The position numbers and the translations under genes are program-made. From JBNKEI01 sp050288705 (GTDB taxonomy: Bacteria; Myxococcota; Myxococcia; Myxococcales; UBA5297): 38,091 nucleotides of DNA. Location: the NCBI GenBank assembly GCA_050288705.1, contig JBNKEI010000007.1, positions 1 through 38,091 on the forward strand, in the 5' to 3' direction. Shown one piece after another: positions 16,742 to 25,508 of this stretch. The notes beneath the pieces are model-generated. The model worked only from the letters and a program-made list of their open reading frames with translations, made no database searches and was not told the origin of the DNA. The first letter of the stretch is position 1. Each line of letters opens with the position of its first letter.

Positions 16742-17874
16742 CGTAGTTTTAGACTTGCAAGCGCTACTCCTGCAAGAAGAAGAGAGATGATCCAAAATCG
16801 CACTATAATTTTCGGCTCCGCCCACCCAGCTAGCTCATAATGATGATGAATAGGAGCACGCAAAAAAAAGCGTTTACCAGTTCGCTTAAACCAAAAAACC
16901 TGAACAGTTACCGAGAGCACTTCCACTAAAAAAATACCGTGAAGTATAGCTGATGCCACTTCATTTTTGGTCAATACTGCCAGCGAACCCAAACCAGCAC
17001 CAATAGATAACGACCCTAAATCGCCCATAAATACCGAGGCCGGATAAGTATTAAACCAAAGAAAAGCTATTCCTGCACCCGCTAAAGAAGCCCCAAATAC
17101 AGCTAACTCGACTGCCGCAGGAATGTGAGGCACGTACAGATAATCGGCCAAATATATTAGCGATCCTCCTTTGGGAACAAGTATGGAAGCGCCAACAATG
17201 TAGGCTAGAATAGCAAGAGTGCTAGCGGAGACAATAGATGGACCAATAGCTAGGCCGTCTAAACCGTCAGTTAAATTCACTCCGTGAGAAGTACCAATTA
17301 TTACTAACCAAGCAAATGGCAAATACCACCAGCCCATGTCCCAATGAAATGTGTTGGTAGAAATAAAAGGAAAAGTCAAATTAGAATCAATATTAAATGG
17401 CCATTGCCACCCTTTGTTCAAGTCGAGATTAATAGAAATTGCTCCCAGAAATATCAAAGTTTGAAAAAAAAGTTTTCGCTTTCCTGATAACCCTTTGGAA
17501 TTTTTTTTTGAAATCTTCAAATAATCATCGCAGAAACCCACTGCCCCACATCCTACAAAAAGCACCAATGCAGTCCATACGTAACGATTAGTAAGATCGG
17601 CAAAAAGCAGAGTTCCCAAGGTAGTACAAACTAAGATAATAACCCCTCCCATAGTGGGAGTTCCCGCTTTTTTTAAATGGGTATCAGGAGTGTCTTCCCG
17701 AACATTAGACTGCCCGTGCTGCAATTTACGCAAACGGCATATTAACAAAGGTCCGGCCACCATTCCCAACGCCAATGAAAATATAACAGCGCTAAGCACT
17801 CGAAACGATGGATACCGAAAAATATTAAAAAATCCGACTTTATCTGCCAGGGGGAATAATAAATTGTACAGCAT
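16738..17874 (-). CDS. mraY: Phospho-N-acetylmuramoyl-pentapeptide transferase
   Basis: This 378-residue polytopic membrane enzyme transfers phospho-MurNAc-pentapeptide to undecaprenyl phosphate, forming lipid I. Family marks are GTPTMGGVIIL, the catalytic pair in CDDYLKISKKNSKGL, NLTDGLDGLA, FNTYPASVFMGDLGSL, and the C-terminal APIHHHYEL motif. Length and helix pattern match MraY. It lies 30 bp after murF, and its stop overlaps the murD start. Confidence 0.98.
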   Translation of the reverse strand: MLYNLLFPLADKVGFFNIFRYPSFRVLSAVIFSLALGMVAGPLLICRLRKLQHGQSNVREDTPDTHLKKAGTPTMGGVIILVCTTLGTLLFADLTNRYVWTALVLFVGCGAVGFCDDYLKISKKNSKGLSGKRKLFFQTLIFLGAISINLDLNKGWQWPFNIDSNLTFPFISTNTFHWDMGWWYLPFAWLVIIGTSHGVNLTDGLDGLAIGPSIVSASTLAILAYIVGASILVPKGGSLIYLADYLYVPHIPAAVELAVFGASLAGAGIAFLWFNTYPASVFMGDLGSLSIGAGLGSLAVLTKNEVASAILHGIFLVEVLSVTVQVFWFKRTGKRFFLRAPIHHHYELAGWAEPKIIVRFWIISLLLAGVALASLKLR

Positions 17875-17904
17875 TTTTCCAGAGACCTTTCGTTCAAAAA
17901 CGAG

Positions 17905-19299
17905 CTAGCAGCTCATTAGCCAATCAACCACTCGCTCAAGCTTCATCCCCCGACTTCCTTTTACTAAAACCACATCGCCGCTTGCTATTTGTTTTGAAAA
18001 AAAACGATTTAATTCGGGCAAATTCAATTCATTAGTTTCGGGAAAATAAATAGCGCTATTCCCCAATGTTTTACTAACTGCGTCAAAAATCGCCTGGGAA
18101 CGCGGCCCGAATACTGCCATCGCTTGCACACCCATACGAATAGCGTATTCGCCCACTTTTTCATGCAGTTTCTTTTCTTCTTCTCCCAACTCCAGCATGT
18201 CTCCTAGCACTGCCAAAGAACGATGTCCCCGCGCTAATGTTCGTAAAGTCTCCAAGGCAGCCATTACCGATGCCGGATTAGCATTATAACAGTCGTCCAA
18301 CACGAAATACCCTCGGGGAGAAGATAACAAATTTAAGCGATGCTTCCATGGCCTCGCCGCTTCCAGCCCATCCACGCATTGTTGAGCGGAACAACCAAGG
18401 GCAATTCCCATGGCAAAAGCTCCACAAGCATTCCAGGCATTATGTTCTCCAAAAAACGATAAACGAACCGGGTAGGAATGAGACTCATATACTAACTCAA
18501 TCTCTATTCCTTGCTGGCTAGCGGTTGATAGCTTAGTAAGCCGAACAGTGGCATCATTTCCACGGCCGTACAATATAACTTTACTGCCAGAAGATAGAGC
18601 TTCCCGACGAGCCAACCGATCGTCGCCATTGGCAATCGCCAAACCATTAACCGACAGGCCATGAAAAATTTCGCCCTTTGCCTTAGCTACCTCTTCTACA
18701 GAGCCTAACCCGGCCAAATGCGCGGAAGAAACCTGAGTAATCAAGGCACATTGAGGCTGCACCATTTTTGATAGCCGCGATAATTCACCAGCATGGTTCA
18801 TGCCCATTTCAATAATGGCAGTTTGATGATGAGATTCCAGGCGCAGTAAGGTTAGCGGCACTCCGATTTCATTATTAAGATTTCCTTCAGTTTTTAGTGC
18901 TGAGCCTTTCTGTTCCAAAATAGAACCAATCATTTCTTTGGCAGTAGTTTTGCCATTTGACCCGGTAATTACTCCTAAAGGAATAGAAAATTTTTGACGA
19001 TGGAACTGAGCAATTTTTCCTAAAGCGGTTAACGTATTATCTACCTCTATCACCCCCCACGCTTTTGGCACCTCATAATTCTTACCCCGTTGCACCACTG
19101 CTCCCCCAGCACCAGCTTCTGCCGCCTGGCGAAGAAATTGATGACCGTCAAAAGATTCGCCTTTGAGGGCCACGAAAAGTGCGCCGGGAACAAGAGAGCG
19201 AGTATCTATAGAAATCGATTCAAAAGTATTAGGCAATCTTCCCTGAGGAATACCGTTAGTAGCTTTGATAATTTCTGCCAAACTAAAAGAAGCACTCAT
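17905..19299 (-). CDS. murF: UDP-N-acetylmuramoyl-tripeptide--D-Ala-D-Ala ligase
   Basis: This 464-residue Mur ligase attaches D-Ala-D-Ala to the UDP-MurNAc-tripeptide. It shows the N-terminal substrate domain with IDTRSLVPGALFVALKGESFDGHQF, the P-loop GSNGKTT (113-119), TEGNLNNEIGVPLTLL, the central EMGMNHAGEL, and the C-terminal DDCYNANPASVMAAL. Its ATG overlaps the murE stop (ATGA). The substrate dipeptide must come from a D-Ala-D-Ala ligase encoded elsewhere, since no ddl lies in this cluster. Confidence 0.97.
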   Translation of the reverse strand: MSASFSLAEIIKATNGIPQGRLPNTFESISIDTRSLVPGALFVALKGESFDGHQFLRQAAEAGAGGAVVQRGKNYEVPKAWGVIEVDNTLTALGKIAQFHRQKFSIPLGVITGSNGKTTAKEMIGSILEQKGSALKTEGNLNNEIGVPLTLLRLESHHQTAIIEMGMNHAGELSRLSKMVQPQCALITQVSSAHLAGLGSVEEVAKAKGEIFHGLSVNGLAIANGDDRLARREALSSGSKVILYGRGNDATVRLTKLSTASQQGIEIELVYESHSYPVRLSFFGEHNAWNACGAFAMGIALGCSAQQCVDGLEAARPWKHRLNLLSSPRGYFVLDDCYNANPASVMAALETLRTLARGHRSLAVLGDMLELGEEEKKLHEKVGEYAIRMGVQAMAVFGPRSQAIFDAVSKTLGNSAIYFPETNELNLPELNRFFSKQIASGDVVLVKGSRGMKLERVVDWLMSC

Positions 19300-20816
19300 A
19301 AACGAGCCTCCAGTTGGTGTAATGCCACTTCACGGTCATCGAATGGCAATTTAGTTTGCCCGATAGTTTGATAGTTTTCGTGTCCCTTTCCTGCCAACAG
19401 CACTACATCACCTTCCCGGGCTAAATCGATAGCCATTTCAATAGCTTTACGTCGATCGACTTCTTGTATCCAGCCTCTGGCTCCGGATGAAGCTTCTTTC
19501 CAAGAAACCGAGTCTGCTCCCGCTTTGCACAGTCCGGGAATTATTTGGTCAATTATTGCTTGGGGATCTTCCGAACGCGGATTATCGCTAGTAACAATGG
19601 TAAGGTCACTACCACTGACCGCAGCCTCTCCCATGAGAGCACGTTTTCCTAAATCGCGCTCTCCCCCGCAACCAAACACTACAATGAGCCTACCCTCGAT
19701 ATGTGGTCGAAGAGCGACCAATGCCCTAGCAAGAGCATCGGGAGTGTGCGCATAGTCTACAAAAACTGGTACGCCTTGCCGGCTAACCCGCTCCAATCGA
19801 CCCGGAATGCCTTCTAGAGAATTAATCCCCGCAATTACCGCTTGCCAGTCAAAGCCGGCACCCAGAACCATTCCGGCTGCAGCTAAAATATTCTGTAAAT
19901 TGTGCCCCCCCACTAAAGAGGTACGAAAGGGAGCTTCTCCCCGAGGAGTGACTAGAGTTCCAGTCATACCGTCAATATCGCAAGCAACCCCCCTAGCCCA
20001 AATTTCTGCTGCTCGGCCACAAGTAGAAAAACCCCAACCTGTTCGACCCTCGCGCTCCAATTCTTCTAGTAGGCGATTTCCATAAGGGTCATCCGCATTG
20101 GCAACTACTATCCCAGCGCATAGCTCCATCACTAGTTTGCGCTTAGCACCAAAATAGTTTTCTAGGTTCTGATGGTAATCAAGATGATCTCGCGTCAAAT
20201 TGGTAAAAGCTACACTGGTGAATGTAAGGCCGTGCACTCGCTCTTGCGCCAATGCGTGGCTGCTTACTTCCATAACCACCGTAGAAACATGATCTTTGCG
20301 CATATCATCAAGAATTCTATGCAAAACATTGCTCTCGGGAGTGGTATGGGAGGCAGGTAACACCCACTGAGAAGTTCGATAATTCACCGTGCCTATCACT
20401 CCACTGCTTTCGCCTGCTGCTTTGAGCATGGCTTCAGCGAGATAAGTAATAGTGGTCTTACCGTTGGTGCCGGTCACCCCCAAAAGAGTCATTGCGTGCG
20501 CTGGCTTATGGAAAAAAATCGCTGCCGCGGCAGCCATTGATCGTCGGCCATGAGAAACCTGTAAAACCGGTACCGAAAATAATTCCCCCAGGCTGTCCAA
20601 TGGTATCGATTGCTCACACGCAATAGCTACTGCACCTTGTTGTATTGCTTGTTTAACAAATTGTGCTCCATGAGCTCGACTTCCCGAAAGCGCAAAAAAG
20701 AACGAACCTGGACGCACAAAACGCGAGTCACAACAGATATCCAATATCTCGGGGTCATTCTGCATGTTTACATGATTGGTTACGTCTAGCGCTGCGATTA
20801 TCGTGGAAAGTTTCAT
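19296..20816 (-). CDS. murE: UDP-MurNAc-tripeptide synthetase, meso-DAP type
   Basis: From the ATG at 20816 (MKLSTIIAAL, a typical MurE start) the protein has 506 residues. An in-frame TTG ten codons upstream sits too close to its AGGAG to be preferred. It shows the UDP-binding domain with CCDSRFVRPGSFFFAL, the P-loop TGTNGKTT (115-122), NLTRDHLDYH, and DYAHTPDAL. The motif DNPRSEDP (411-418) is the signature of ligases adding meso-diaminopimelate rather than lysine, so this organism should have meso-DAP peptidoglycan. The gene lies 34 bp after ftsI and overlaps murF. Confidence 0.96.
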   Translation of the reverse strand: MKLSTIIAALDVTNHVNMQNDPEILDICCDSRFVRPGSFFFALSGSRAHGAQFVKQAIQQGAVAIACEQSIPLDSLGELFSVPVLQVSHGRRSMAAAAAIFFHKPAHAMTLLGVTGTNGKTTITYLAEAMLKAAGESSGVIGTVNYRTSQWVLPASHTTPESNVLHRILDDMRKDHVSTVVMEVSSHALAQERVHGLTFTSVAFTNLTRDHLDYHQNLENYFGAKRKLVMELCAGIVVANADDPYGNRLLEELEREGRTGWGFSTCGRAAEIWARGVACDIDGMTGTLVTPRGEAPFRTSLVGGHNLQNILAAAGMVLGAGFDWQAVIAGINSLEGIPGRLERVSRQGVPVFVDYAHTPDALARALVALRPHIEGRLIVVFGCGGERDLGKRALMGEAAVSGSDLTIVTSDNPRSEDPQAIIDQIIPGLCKAGADSVSWKEASSGARGWIQEVDRRKAIEMAIDLAREGDVVLLAGKGHENYQTIGQTKLPFDDREVALHQLEARL

Positions 20817-20850
20817 ATTTCGGTCACCGTCAGAGAGAATCTCCAAACTC

Positions 20851-22950
20851 CTAGCGCTCTGTATTGGAACTGGCTTCTAACTGCACCATCACTGAAGAAC
20901 CTTTGGGTAGTGCAGTTCCTGCTACCGGGGTTTGCTTTACCACTTTTCCTTTTCCTTGCAGATCGGGAACCAGATGAGCGGCAGTTAGCACTTTTACCAC
21001 CCCACGAGTATTCATTCCGATTACTAGCGGCACCAAGGCTTCGGTTTCCGCCAAAGGAACTTGCGCTTCCTCGATAAACCCATCGCTTGCTCCATCGGCC
21101 TGTATTTGTTTTGAGATCGATGCCTTGGAGGTAGATTTTTTGTTAGCATTATTGCTTGCAAGGTTCTCTTTTGAATTAGCCGTCAGCAGCTGGTTTTTCT
21201 TGCTAGGAGAAGGCGGAATTCCTAAATGGGCAAGTGCGCCCTGAGCAATTTCCTTAAAAGCCGGGGCCGCAACAATTCCCCCATATACCTCGCTGGTAGG
21301 TTCATCAATAACCACTAGAATAACTAGCCGCGGCGCCTCCGCGGGAACTATTCCTACAAAAGAAGCCGTGCGCTTTTTTGCCGAGTATCCACCAGTTACA
21401 AAATCGACCTTCTGAGCGGTGCCGGTTTTGCCTGCTACTTCGTATTCGTCCATCCAAGCCGCTGTCGCAGTCCCTTCTTTTTCGACTACCGACTTCATCA
21501 TGTCCAACAAGAGGCGCGAATTTTTGGAAGAAATAACCCGACGAATTTTATCGGGTTCTTGCTGCATAATTAGTGCACCATCGGGATCAACCGCCTTGGT
21601 AACCAGATAAGGGCGCATGAGCTCGCCTCCATTGGCAACCGCGCCAAAAGCAGCAGCAATTTGTAATGCCGACGCCGACACTCCCTGCCCAAAACTTTGG
21701 GTAGCCAGTGCAATAGAAGCGCGGGGAAAAGGAAGTGAACCGCGAGCCTCACCTCTTAAGCCCGAACCCGGTTTTTCGCCAAATCCAAAGGCTCGAAACG
21801 CGGCCTGCAAATTCTCCCGACCGAGTTTTTCTGCAATTTTAGTGGCACCGATATTGGAAGAAACCTGAATTATTCCTTCTAAATCTAAATTTCCATATCC
21901 GTGATGATCATGAATAGCGCGTCTTCCTATTGCGTAACGGCCGTTTTCGCAGAAAAACTGACTCTCTGAAGTAATCACTCCTTTTTCCAGTGCGCCAGCA
22001 ATAGTAAATATTTTAAAAGTAGACCCTGGTTCGAATTGATCGGCAATAGCGTGATTACGCCGAGCTTTCCGCGATGATTGAACAGGATTATTAGGATTAA
22101 ATGTGGGAACGTTTGCCAATGCCAAAATTTCCCCAGTAGCCGGAGCCAAAACAACCGCAAAACCTGAGGATGCTTGGTATTGTTTGACTGCGACATTCAG
22201 GGCTTTTTCGGTCAAATATTGAATAGTGCTATCAATAGTTAGAGTAATAGAAGCCCCTTCTAATGCCTCAGAAGGAATAGCCCCCTCTATAATGGCCGAA
22301 CGACCTCTAGCATCACGTAATCCAGCAATAGATCGTGGTTTTCCTTTTAATAGGTCATCGAAAGCCAATTCAATGCCTTCCAGTCCTCGTCCGTCAATAT
22401 TTGCAAAGCCCAAAACATGCGCTGCTAACTCGCGTTGCGGATAAAACCTTCGCGCCTCCTTGGTAAATCCCAAGGCAGGTATTTCCAATGCTCTCGCCAC
22501 GGAAGCTTCACGGGAACTTACTTGGCGCTTGACCCAAGCAAAATGTTTGGAAGCACTGATGGTGCGTTCTAAACGCTTAGCATCTAGCGATAAAGCTTTA
22601 GCCAATTCTCGTATTGCTTTCGAAGACTCGGTCGGTCCCATTTCCGCAAGCTTCAACGGGTTTATAAAAATACTCTCAACGTCCACGCTAATTGCAAGCG
22701 GAGCCCCTCGACGATCATGAATAGCCCCTCGACGTCCCGGTAGGGCGATATTCCTAATATATTGGTCCCGGGCGAAACTAGAGAGTTTACTTCCCTCCCA
22801 TACCTGAAGGTGGATCGCCCGGTACAGCAATGCTCCGAATAAAGGTACAAAGAGAACAATAAGTAAAAAAATGCGAACGCGCACTCCTCGAATTACTTTG
22901 GGATCCATGTTCGAGGAAAGGGTTTGTCGGCGCGTCATGAGCATTCCCAT
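20851..22950 (-). CDS. ftsI: Septal transpeptidase FtsI (PBP3) with C-terminal PASTA domain
   Basis: This 699-residue class B penicillin-binding protein cross-links septal peptidoglycan. It has a short cytoplasmic N-terminus, one membrane helix (about 27-49), and a PBP dimerisation domain (about 70-220). The transpeptidase domain carries catalytic SxxK at Ser310-Lys313 (GSTFK), SxN at 364-366 (SSN) and KTG at 508-510. A Ser/Lys/Asn-rich linker follows (about 583-630). The last 55 residues (637-692) form a PASTA domain (VPLVIGMNTRGVVKVLTAA). A PASTA tail is absent from gammaproteobacterial FtsI but is found in some deltaproteobacterial and Gram-positive homologues. Its ATG shares one base with the ftsL stop. 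Confidence 0.97.
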   Translation of the reverse strand: MGMLMTRRQTLSSNMDPKVIRGVRVRIFLLIVLFVPLFGALLYRAIHLQVWEGSKLSSFARDQYIRNIALPGRRGAIHDRRGAPLAISVDVESIFINPLKLAEMGPTESSKAIRELAKALSLDAKRLERTISASKHFAWVKRQVSSREASVARALEIPALGFTKEARRFYPQRELAAHVLGFANIDGRGLEGIELAFDDLLKGKPRSIAGLRDARGRSAIIEGAIPSEALEGASITLTIDSTIQYLTEKALNVAVKQYQASSGFAVVLAPATGEILALANVPTFNPNNPVQSSRKARRNHAIADQFEPGSTFKIFTIAGALEKGVITSESQFFCENGRYAIGRRAIHDHHGYGNLDLEGIIQVSSNIGATKIAEKLGRENLQAAFRAFGFGEKPGSGLRGEARGSLPFPRASIALATQSFGQGVSASALQIAAAFGAVANGGELMRPYLVTKAVDPDGALIMQQEPDKIRRVISSKNSRLLLDMMKSVVEKEGTATAAWMDEYEVAGKTGTAQKVDFVTGGYSAKKRTASFVGIVPAEAPRLVILVVIDEPTSEVYGGIVAAPAFKEIAQGALAHLGIPPSPSKKNQLLTANSKENLASNNANKKSTSKASISKQIQADGASDGFIEEAQVPLAETEALVPLVIGMNTRGVVKVLTAAHLVPDLQGKGKVVKQTPVAGTALPKGSSVMVQLEASSNTER

Positions 22951-23345
22951 TATCTTGAGGATCGGGCAGGAATCATTGCCGTAGCCATTAAGTCGGGCGA
23001 TGCAGAATCAGCTTTAGTAGGCTGGGAAAGACTTATTGCCACTATTTGCCTTGCGGTGGGAGAGGTCATTCCTAGTCGCGACCGAGCAATAGATTCCAAA
23101 CGAGAAGCCGAACGTAGGGTCGCCCTCTCCAGTTTTAGCCGCTCATTCTCTCGAAGTAGCTTTCGGTAATCTTTCTCTACCTGCCCAAGCTCATACCCGC
23201 TACGCACTACAGAAACACGCACTGATGTATGAAAAACCCCTACTGCGGCAAAAAGAGAAGCAACTAAAGCTGCCAGCAGAACAGTGCGCACTTGGCCCAC
23301 AGTCATGGCTTTGCGGACTCGAGATTTTCTTTTAAGGTCATTCAT
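22950..23345 (-). CDS. ftsL: Cell division protein FtsL
   Basis: This 131-residue bitopic protein has a basic N-terminus (KRKSRVRK), one membrane helix (about 21-42), and a periplasmic leucine-zipper-like coiled coil (about 52-88, EKDYRKLLRENERLKLERATL) followed by the ARSRLGM motif typical of FtsL/DivIC. FtsL pairs with FtsB and FtsQ and activates FtsWI. Its position between rsmH and ftsI is diagnostic. The start overlaps the rsmH stop as ATGA. The last 30 residues are low complexity. Confidence 0.92.
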   Translation of the reverse strand: MNDLKRKSRVRKAMTVGQVRTVLLAALVASLFAAVGVFHTSVRVSVVRSGYELGQVEKDYRKLLRENERLKLERATLRSASRLESIARSRLGMTSPTARQIVAISLSQPTKADSASPDLMATAMIPARSSR

Positions 23346-24262
23346 TGTATTTTCTCCACTGCTCGCAAACGAGCGCTGCGGGAACGGGGGTTTTGGGACA
23401 ATTCAGCAGGACCGGCTACCAACGCTTTACGGGTAATTACCCGAAAATCTCCTTTTACACCGCAGGCACATATAGGAAGCTTGGGAGGACATCTGCACTT
23501 ACCTTCCAATGAAGCCATTTGCTGTTTTACTTTGCGGTCTTCAAGAGAATGAAAACTAATTATTGCTGCTCTTCCCCCTGGGGTAAGGAGAGTAGGCAAA
23601 TCGCTCAAAAAAGAATCCAGTTCGTCTAATTCACGGTTAACAGCAATTCGTAGAGCCTGAAAAGTCCTTGTCGCTGGATGAATTCGCTGGGGCCAGAGCT
23701 TACGAGGAATAGTCCTGGCCACCACCGCAGCTAACTGGGTGGTGGTTTGAGGCAAAGGCGTTTCTCGTAAAATCGCATTGGCAATTCGGCGGGCCCAAGG
23801 CTCTTCACCATATTCACGCAGTATCTGTTCCAATTCCTTTTCACTGCAATCCGCCAATAACTCGGCGGCAGTTTGGCCAAAAGAGGACATGCGCATATCT
23901 AGCGGTCCTTCTTGTGAAAACGAAAAGCCTCGCCCAGGTTCGTCCAGTTGTGACGAACTCACCCCCAAATCAAGAACCACTCCATCTATTCCTGCTATAC
24001 CTCGCCGATGCAGAATCTGCTTGGCTTCGGAAAACGAAGCCTGTTCCGCCTCGAACTTTTTTCCAAACCGTTGCAAGCGAGTCCTGGCCGCCAAAATCGC
24101 GTGGGGGTCGCGATCTAACCCCAATACAGTGCCACCTTTTTCCAATATAGCTTCGGCGTGTCCCCCACCTCCCAATGTGCCATCAAGCAAAAAAGCGCCC
24201 TGCCGAGGTCGTAGAAGCATGACTACTTCCTCTCTCAAAACGGTTACATGCCTAAATTCCAA
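23342..24262 (-). CDS. rsmH: 16S rRNA (cytosine1402-N4)-methyltransferase
   Basis: This 306-residue SAM-dependent methyltransferase (formerly MraW) modifies C1402 in the ribosomal P site. It shows HVTVLREEVVMLL at the N-terminus, SAM motif I LLDGTLGGGGHAEAIL (26-41), VLDLGVSSSQLDEPGRGFSF, the family-specific insert, and the C-terminal FHSLEDRKVKQ. The length is normal. It starts 5 bp after the STAS-domain gene and overlaps ftsL. Confidence 0.97.
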   Translation of the reverse strand: MEFRHVTVLREEVVMLLRPRQGAFLLDGTLGGGGHAEAILEKGGTVLGLDRDPHAILAARTRLQRFGKKFEAEQASFSEAKQILHRRGIAGIDGVVLDLGVSSSQLDEPGRGFSFSQEGPLDMRMSSFGQTAAELLADCSEKELEQILREYGEEPWARRIANAILRETPLPQTTTQLAAVVARTIPRKLWPQRIHPATRTFQALRIAVNRELDELDSFLSDLPTLLTPGGRAAIISFHSLEDRKVKQQMASLEGKCRCPPKLPICACGVKGDFRVITRKALVAGPAELSQNPRSRSARLRAVEKIQ

Positions 24263-24267
24263 CCCGG

Positions 24268-24666
24268 TCAGCTCCGTGCCCAGGCCAAAGCGGGGAGATT
24301 TACAAAAGCAGCCTTGGCCGCATCTACAGAATCATAGCGTTCAAACTCTTCTGAAACTCCGGCAGCACAAAAAATGGTGACCAGATAAGGAGAAAGCCCC
24401 ACTAGTTTCAGGTCGCCGCCCGCTTCCCGCAGCAGCCGCGCTCGCAAAGCCAATGCGCGAAGCCCCCGGTAGTGAACGTGCTCTACACCACTTAAATCTA
24501 AAATCACCTTATTGCAGTGATAATGCGCCAGGCGGAAAAGCTCTTCATTCATATGCGCAAGCTCGAATTCGCCCACATCACCTTCGCAGCGCATAACTGC
24601 GACCTCAAAACTTGAAACCATTGCCCTGCTCGCGTTTTCCGCTGCTGGTCTGGAATGAAGAGCCAT
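24268..24666 (-). CDS. STAS-domain protein inserted in the dcw cluster
   Basis: This 132-residue single-domain protein has the STAS fold pattern of anti-sigma-factor antagonists: a beta strand EVAVMRCEGD (21-30), helix, KVILDLSGVEHV (53-64), GLRALALRARLLREAGGDLKLVGL. In SpoIIAA-type proteins the site after the DxSG strand reads D-S-S/T-G and holds the phosphorylated Ser; here it is His65-Tyr66-Arg67-Gly68. It therefore probably cannot be switched by a SpoIIAB-type kinase, and may be a scaffold or binding subunit. It sits between mraZ (31 bp upstream) and rsmH (5 bp downstream), with a GAGGTGA ribosome-binding site. A second in-frame ATG at residue 16 is possible. Confidence 0.88.
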   Translation of the reverse strand: MALHSRPAAENASRAMVSSFEVAVMRCEGDVGEFELAHMNEELFRLAHYHCNKVILDLSGVEHVHYRGLRALALRARLLREAGGDLKLVGLSPYLVTIFCAAGVSEEFERYDSVDAAKAAFVNLPALAWARS

Positions 24667-24697
24667 TATTCGTCACCTCAACTCTAATTATCGAGCG

Positions 24698-25162
24698 TTA
24701 ACCACCTACTTCTCCCCACACTTTGGATGTATCTTGATGCTGCTGTGCATCCATTGCGCTTTGCGCCTGATTCCAATTAGCCTGTGACCACAAATGCATC
24801 CGCTTGCCTTGTCCAACCCACACCACTTCTTTCTCTAGCTCGGCATGAGCTCGCAGGTTAGGCGGAAGAAGAATCCGACCTAATTTGTCAGCTTCCACGT
24901 CAAAAGCATTGGCCACATACGTCCGATAAATTTCTTTGACTCCGGGCTCGCTCTGATTTCGCCGAGACAAAGCCACTTCAATTTCTTCCCAATTTTTCAG
25001 CGGATAAATGCTCAAGTAATGCTCTTTAGCCTCATCCATAAACCCAAATGTCACCACCAACTGCTCGCCGTAGTGGCGAGTTAGCACCTCTCGGAACCGA
25101 GCAGGCACGCTCGTTCGTCCCTTTTCGTCAATCGCATGTTCGAACAAGCCTCGAAAGAACAT
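24698..25162 (-). CDS. mraZ: Transcriptional regulator MraZ
   Basis: From the ATG at 25162 (an in-frame TTG directly before it is less likely) the protein has 154 residues. It shows the two AbrB-like half-domains: FFRGLFEHAIDEKGRTSVPARFRE at the N-terminus and the repeat FDVEADKLGRILLPPNLRAHAEL at about 88-110. MraZ forms a ring oligomer that binds arrays of short repeats upstream of its own gene and controls the dcw cluster, as a repressor in E. coli and an activator in Mycoplasma. It is the first gene of the cluster here, and a matching repeat array lies upstream. Confidence 0.97.
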   Translation of the reverse strand: MFFRGLFEHAIDEKGRTSVPARFREVLTRHYGEQLVVTFGFMDEAKEHYLSIYPLKNWEEIEVALSRRNQSEPGVKEIYRTYVANAFDVEADKLGRILLPPNLRAHAELEKEVVWVGQGKRMHLWSQANWNQAQSAMDAQQHQDTSKVWGEVGG

Positions 25163-25211
25163 CAAAATTCCGATGGGATTGCCATTCGCGCCTTACCACT
25201 CTCTGCCACTG

Positions 25212-25217
25212 CTTATA
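25212..25217 (-). promoter_or_regulatory. Candidate -10 element of the mraZ/dcw promoter
   Basis: On the minus strand TATAAG lies 50 bases before the mraZ ATG. The position 17 bases further upstream (TGGATC) matches the -35 consensus poorly and overlaps the nearest MraZ box. A weak -35 abutting activator or repressor boxes is plausible, but this is inference. Confidence 0.35.
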
Positions 25218-25237
25218 TCAATGGATTTTTTATCGAT

Positions 25238-25264
25238 CCACTATGCTCCACTTTTTTCCACTTT
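25238..25264 (-). promoter_or_regulatory. MraZ-box array (three repeats, 10-bp period)
   Basis: On the minus strand three copies of AAAGTGG/ATAGTGG lie at 25264-25258, 25254-25248 and 25244-25238, each followed by 3 spacer bases, giving an exact 10-bp period. The form AAAGTG(G/T)-N3 is the pattern described for Mycoplasma MraZ boxes, and the GTGGA-N5 reading also resembles E. coli TGGGN-N5 boxes. The array lies 76 bp upstream of mraZ, next to a candidate -10, so autoregulation of the dcw cluster is likely. Confidence 0.75.
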
Positions 25265-25508
25265 AAGCCGCCACGATAGGAGGGAGAGGATATTCCTGTC
25301 AAGAAACACAGTTTGGGGATGCAAAAACCCTACTTTTTACGAACTATTGAAGTGAGCGGCCTAAACGGGGGCAAAGGCCCCAAGCGCGTAATGCGAGAAG
25401 TAGCGCTCATGGAGTTTGTGACGTATGCTGAAATAATGAACGTAAACAATAGATTCAAATTATGAAGAAACGCTGGGGTTTTGCCCAAGCTGATGCTACG
25501 GATAGCTA
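25265..25508. other. Gap between divergent mraZ and kinase genes
   Basis: This stretch should hold the kinase promoter, but I see no convincing -35/-10 pair. It contains a GC-rich hairpin, GGGGC-AAAG-GCCCC, near 25367-25380. No gene-like frame is evident. Confidence 0.4.
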
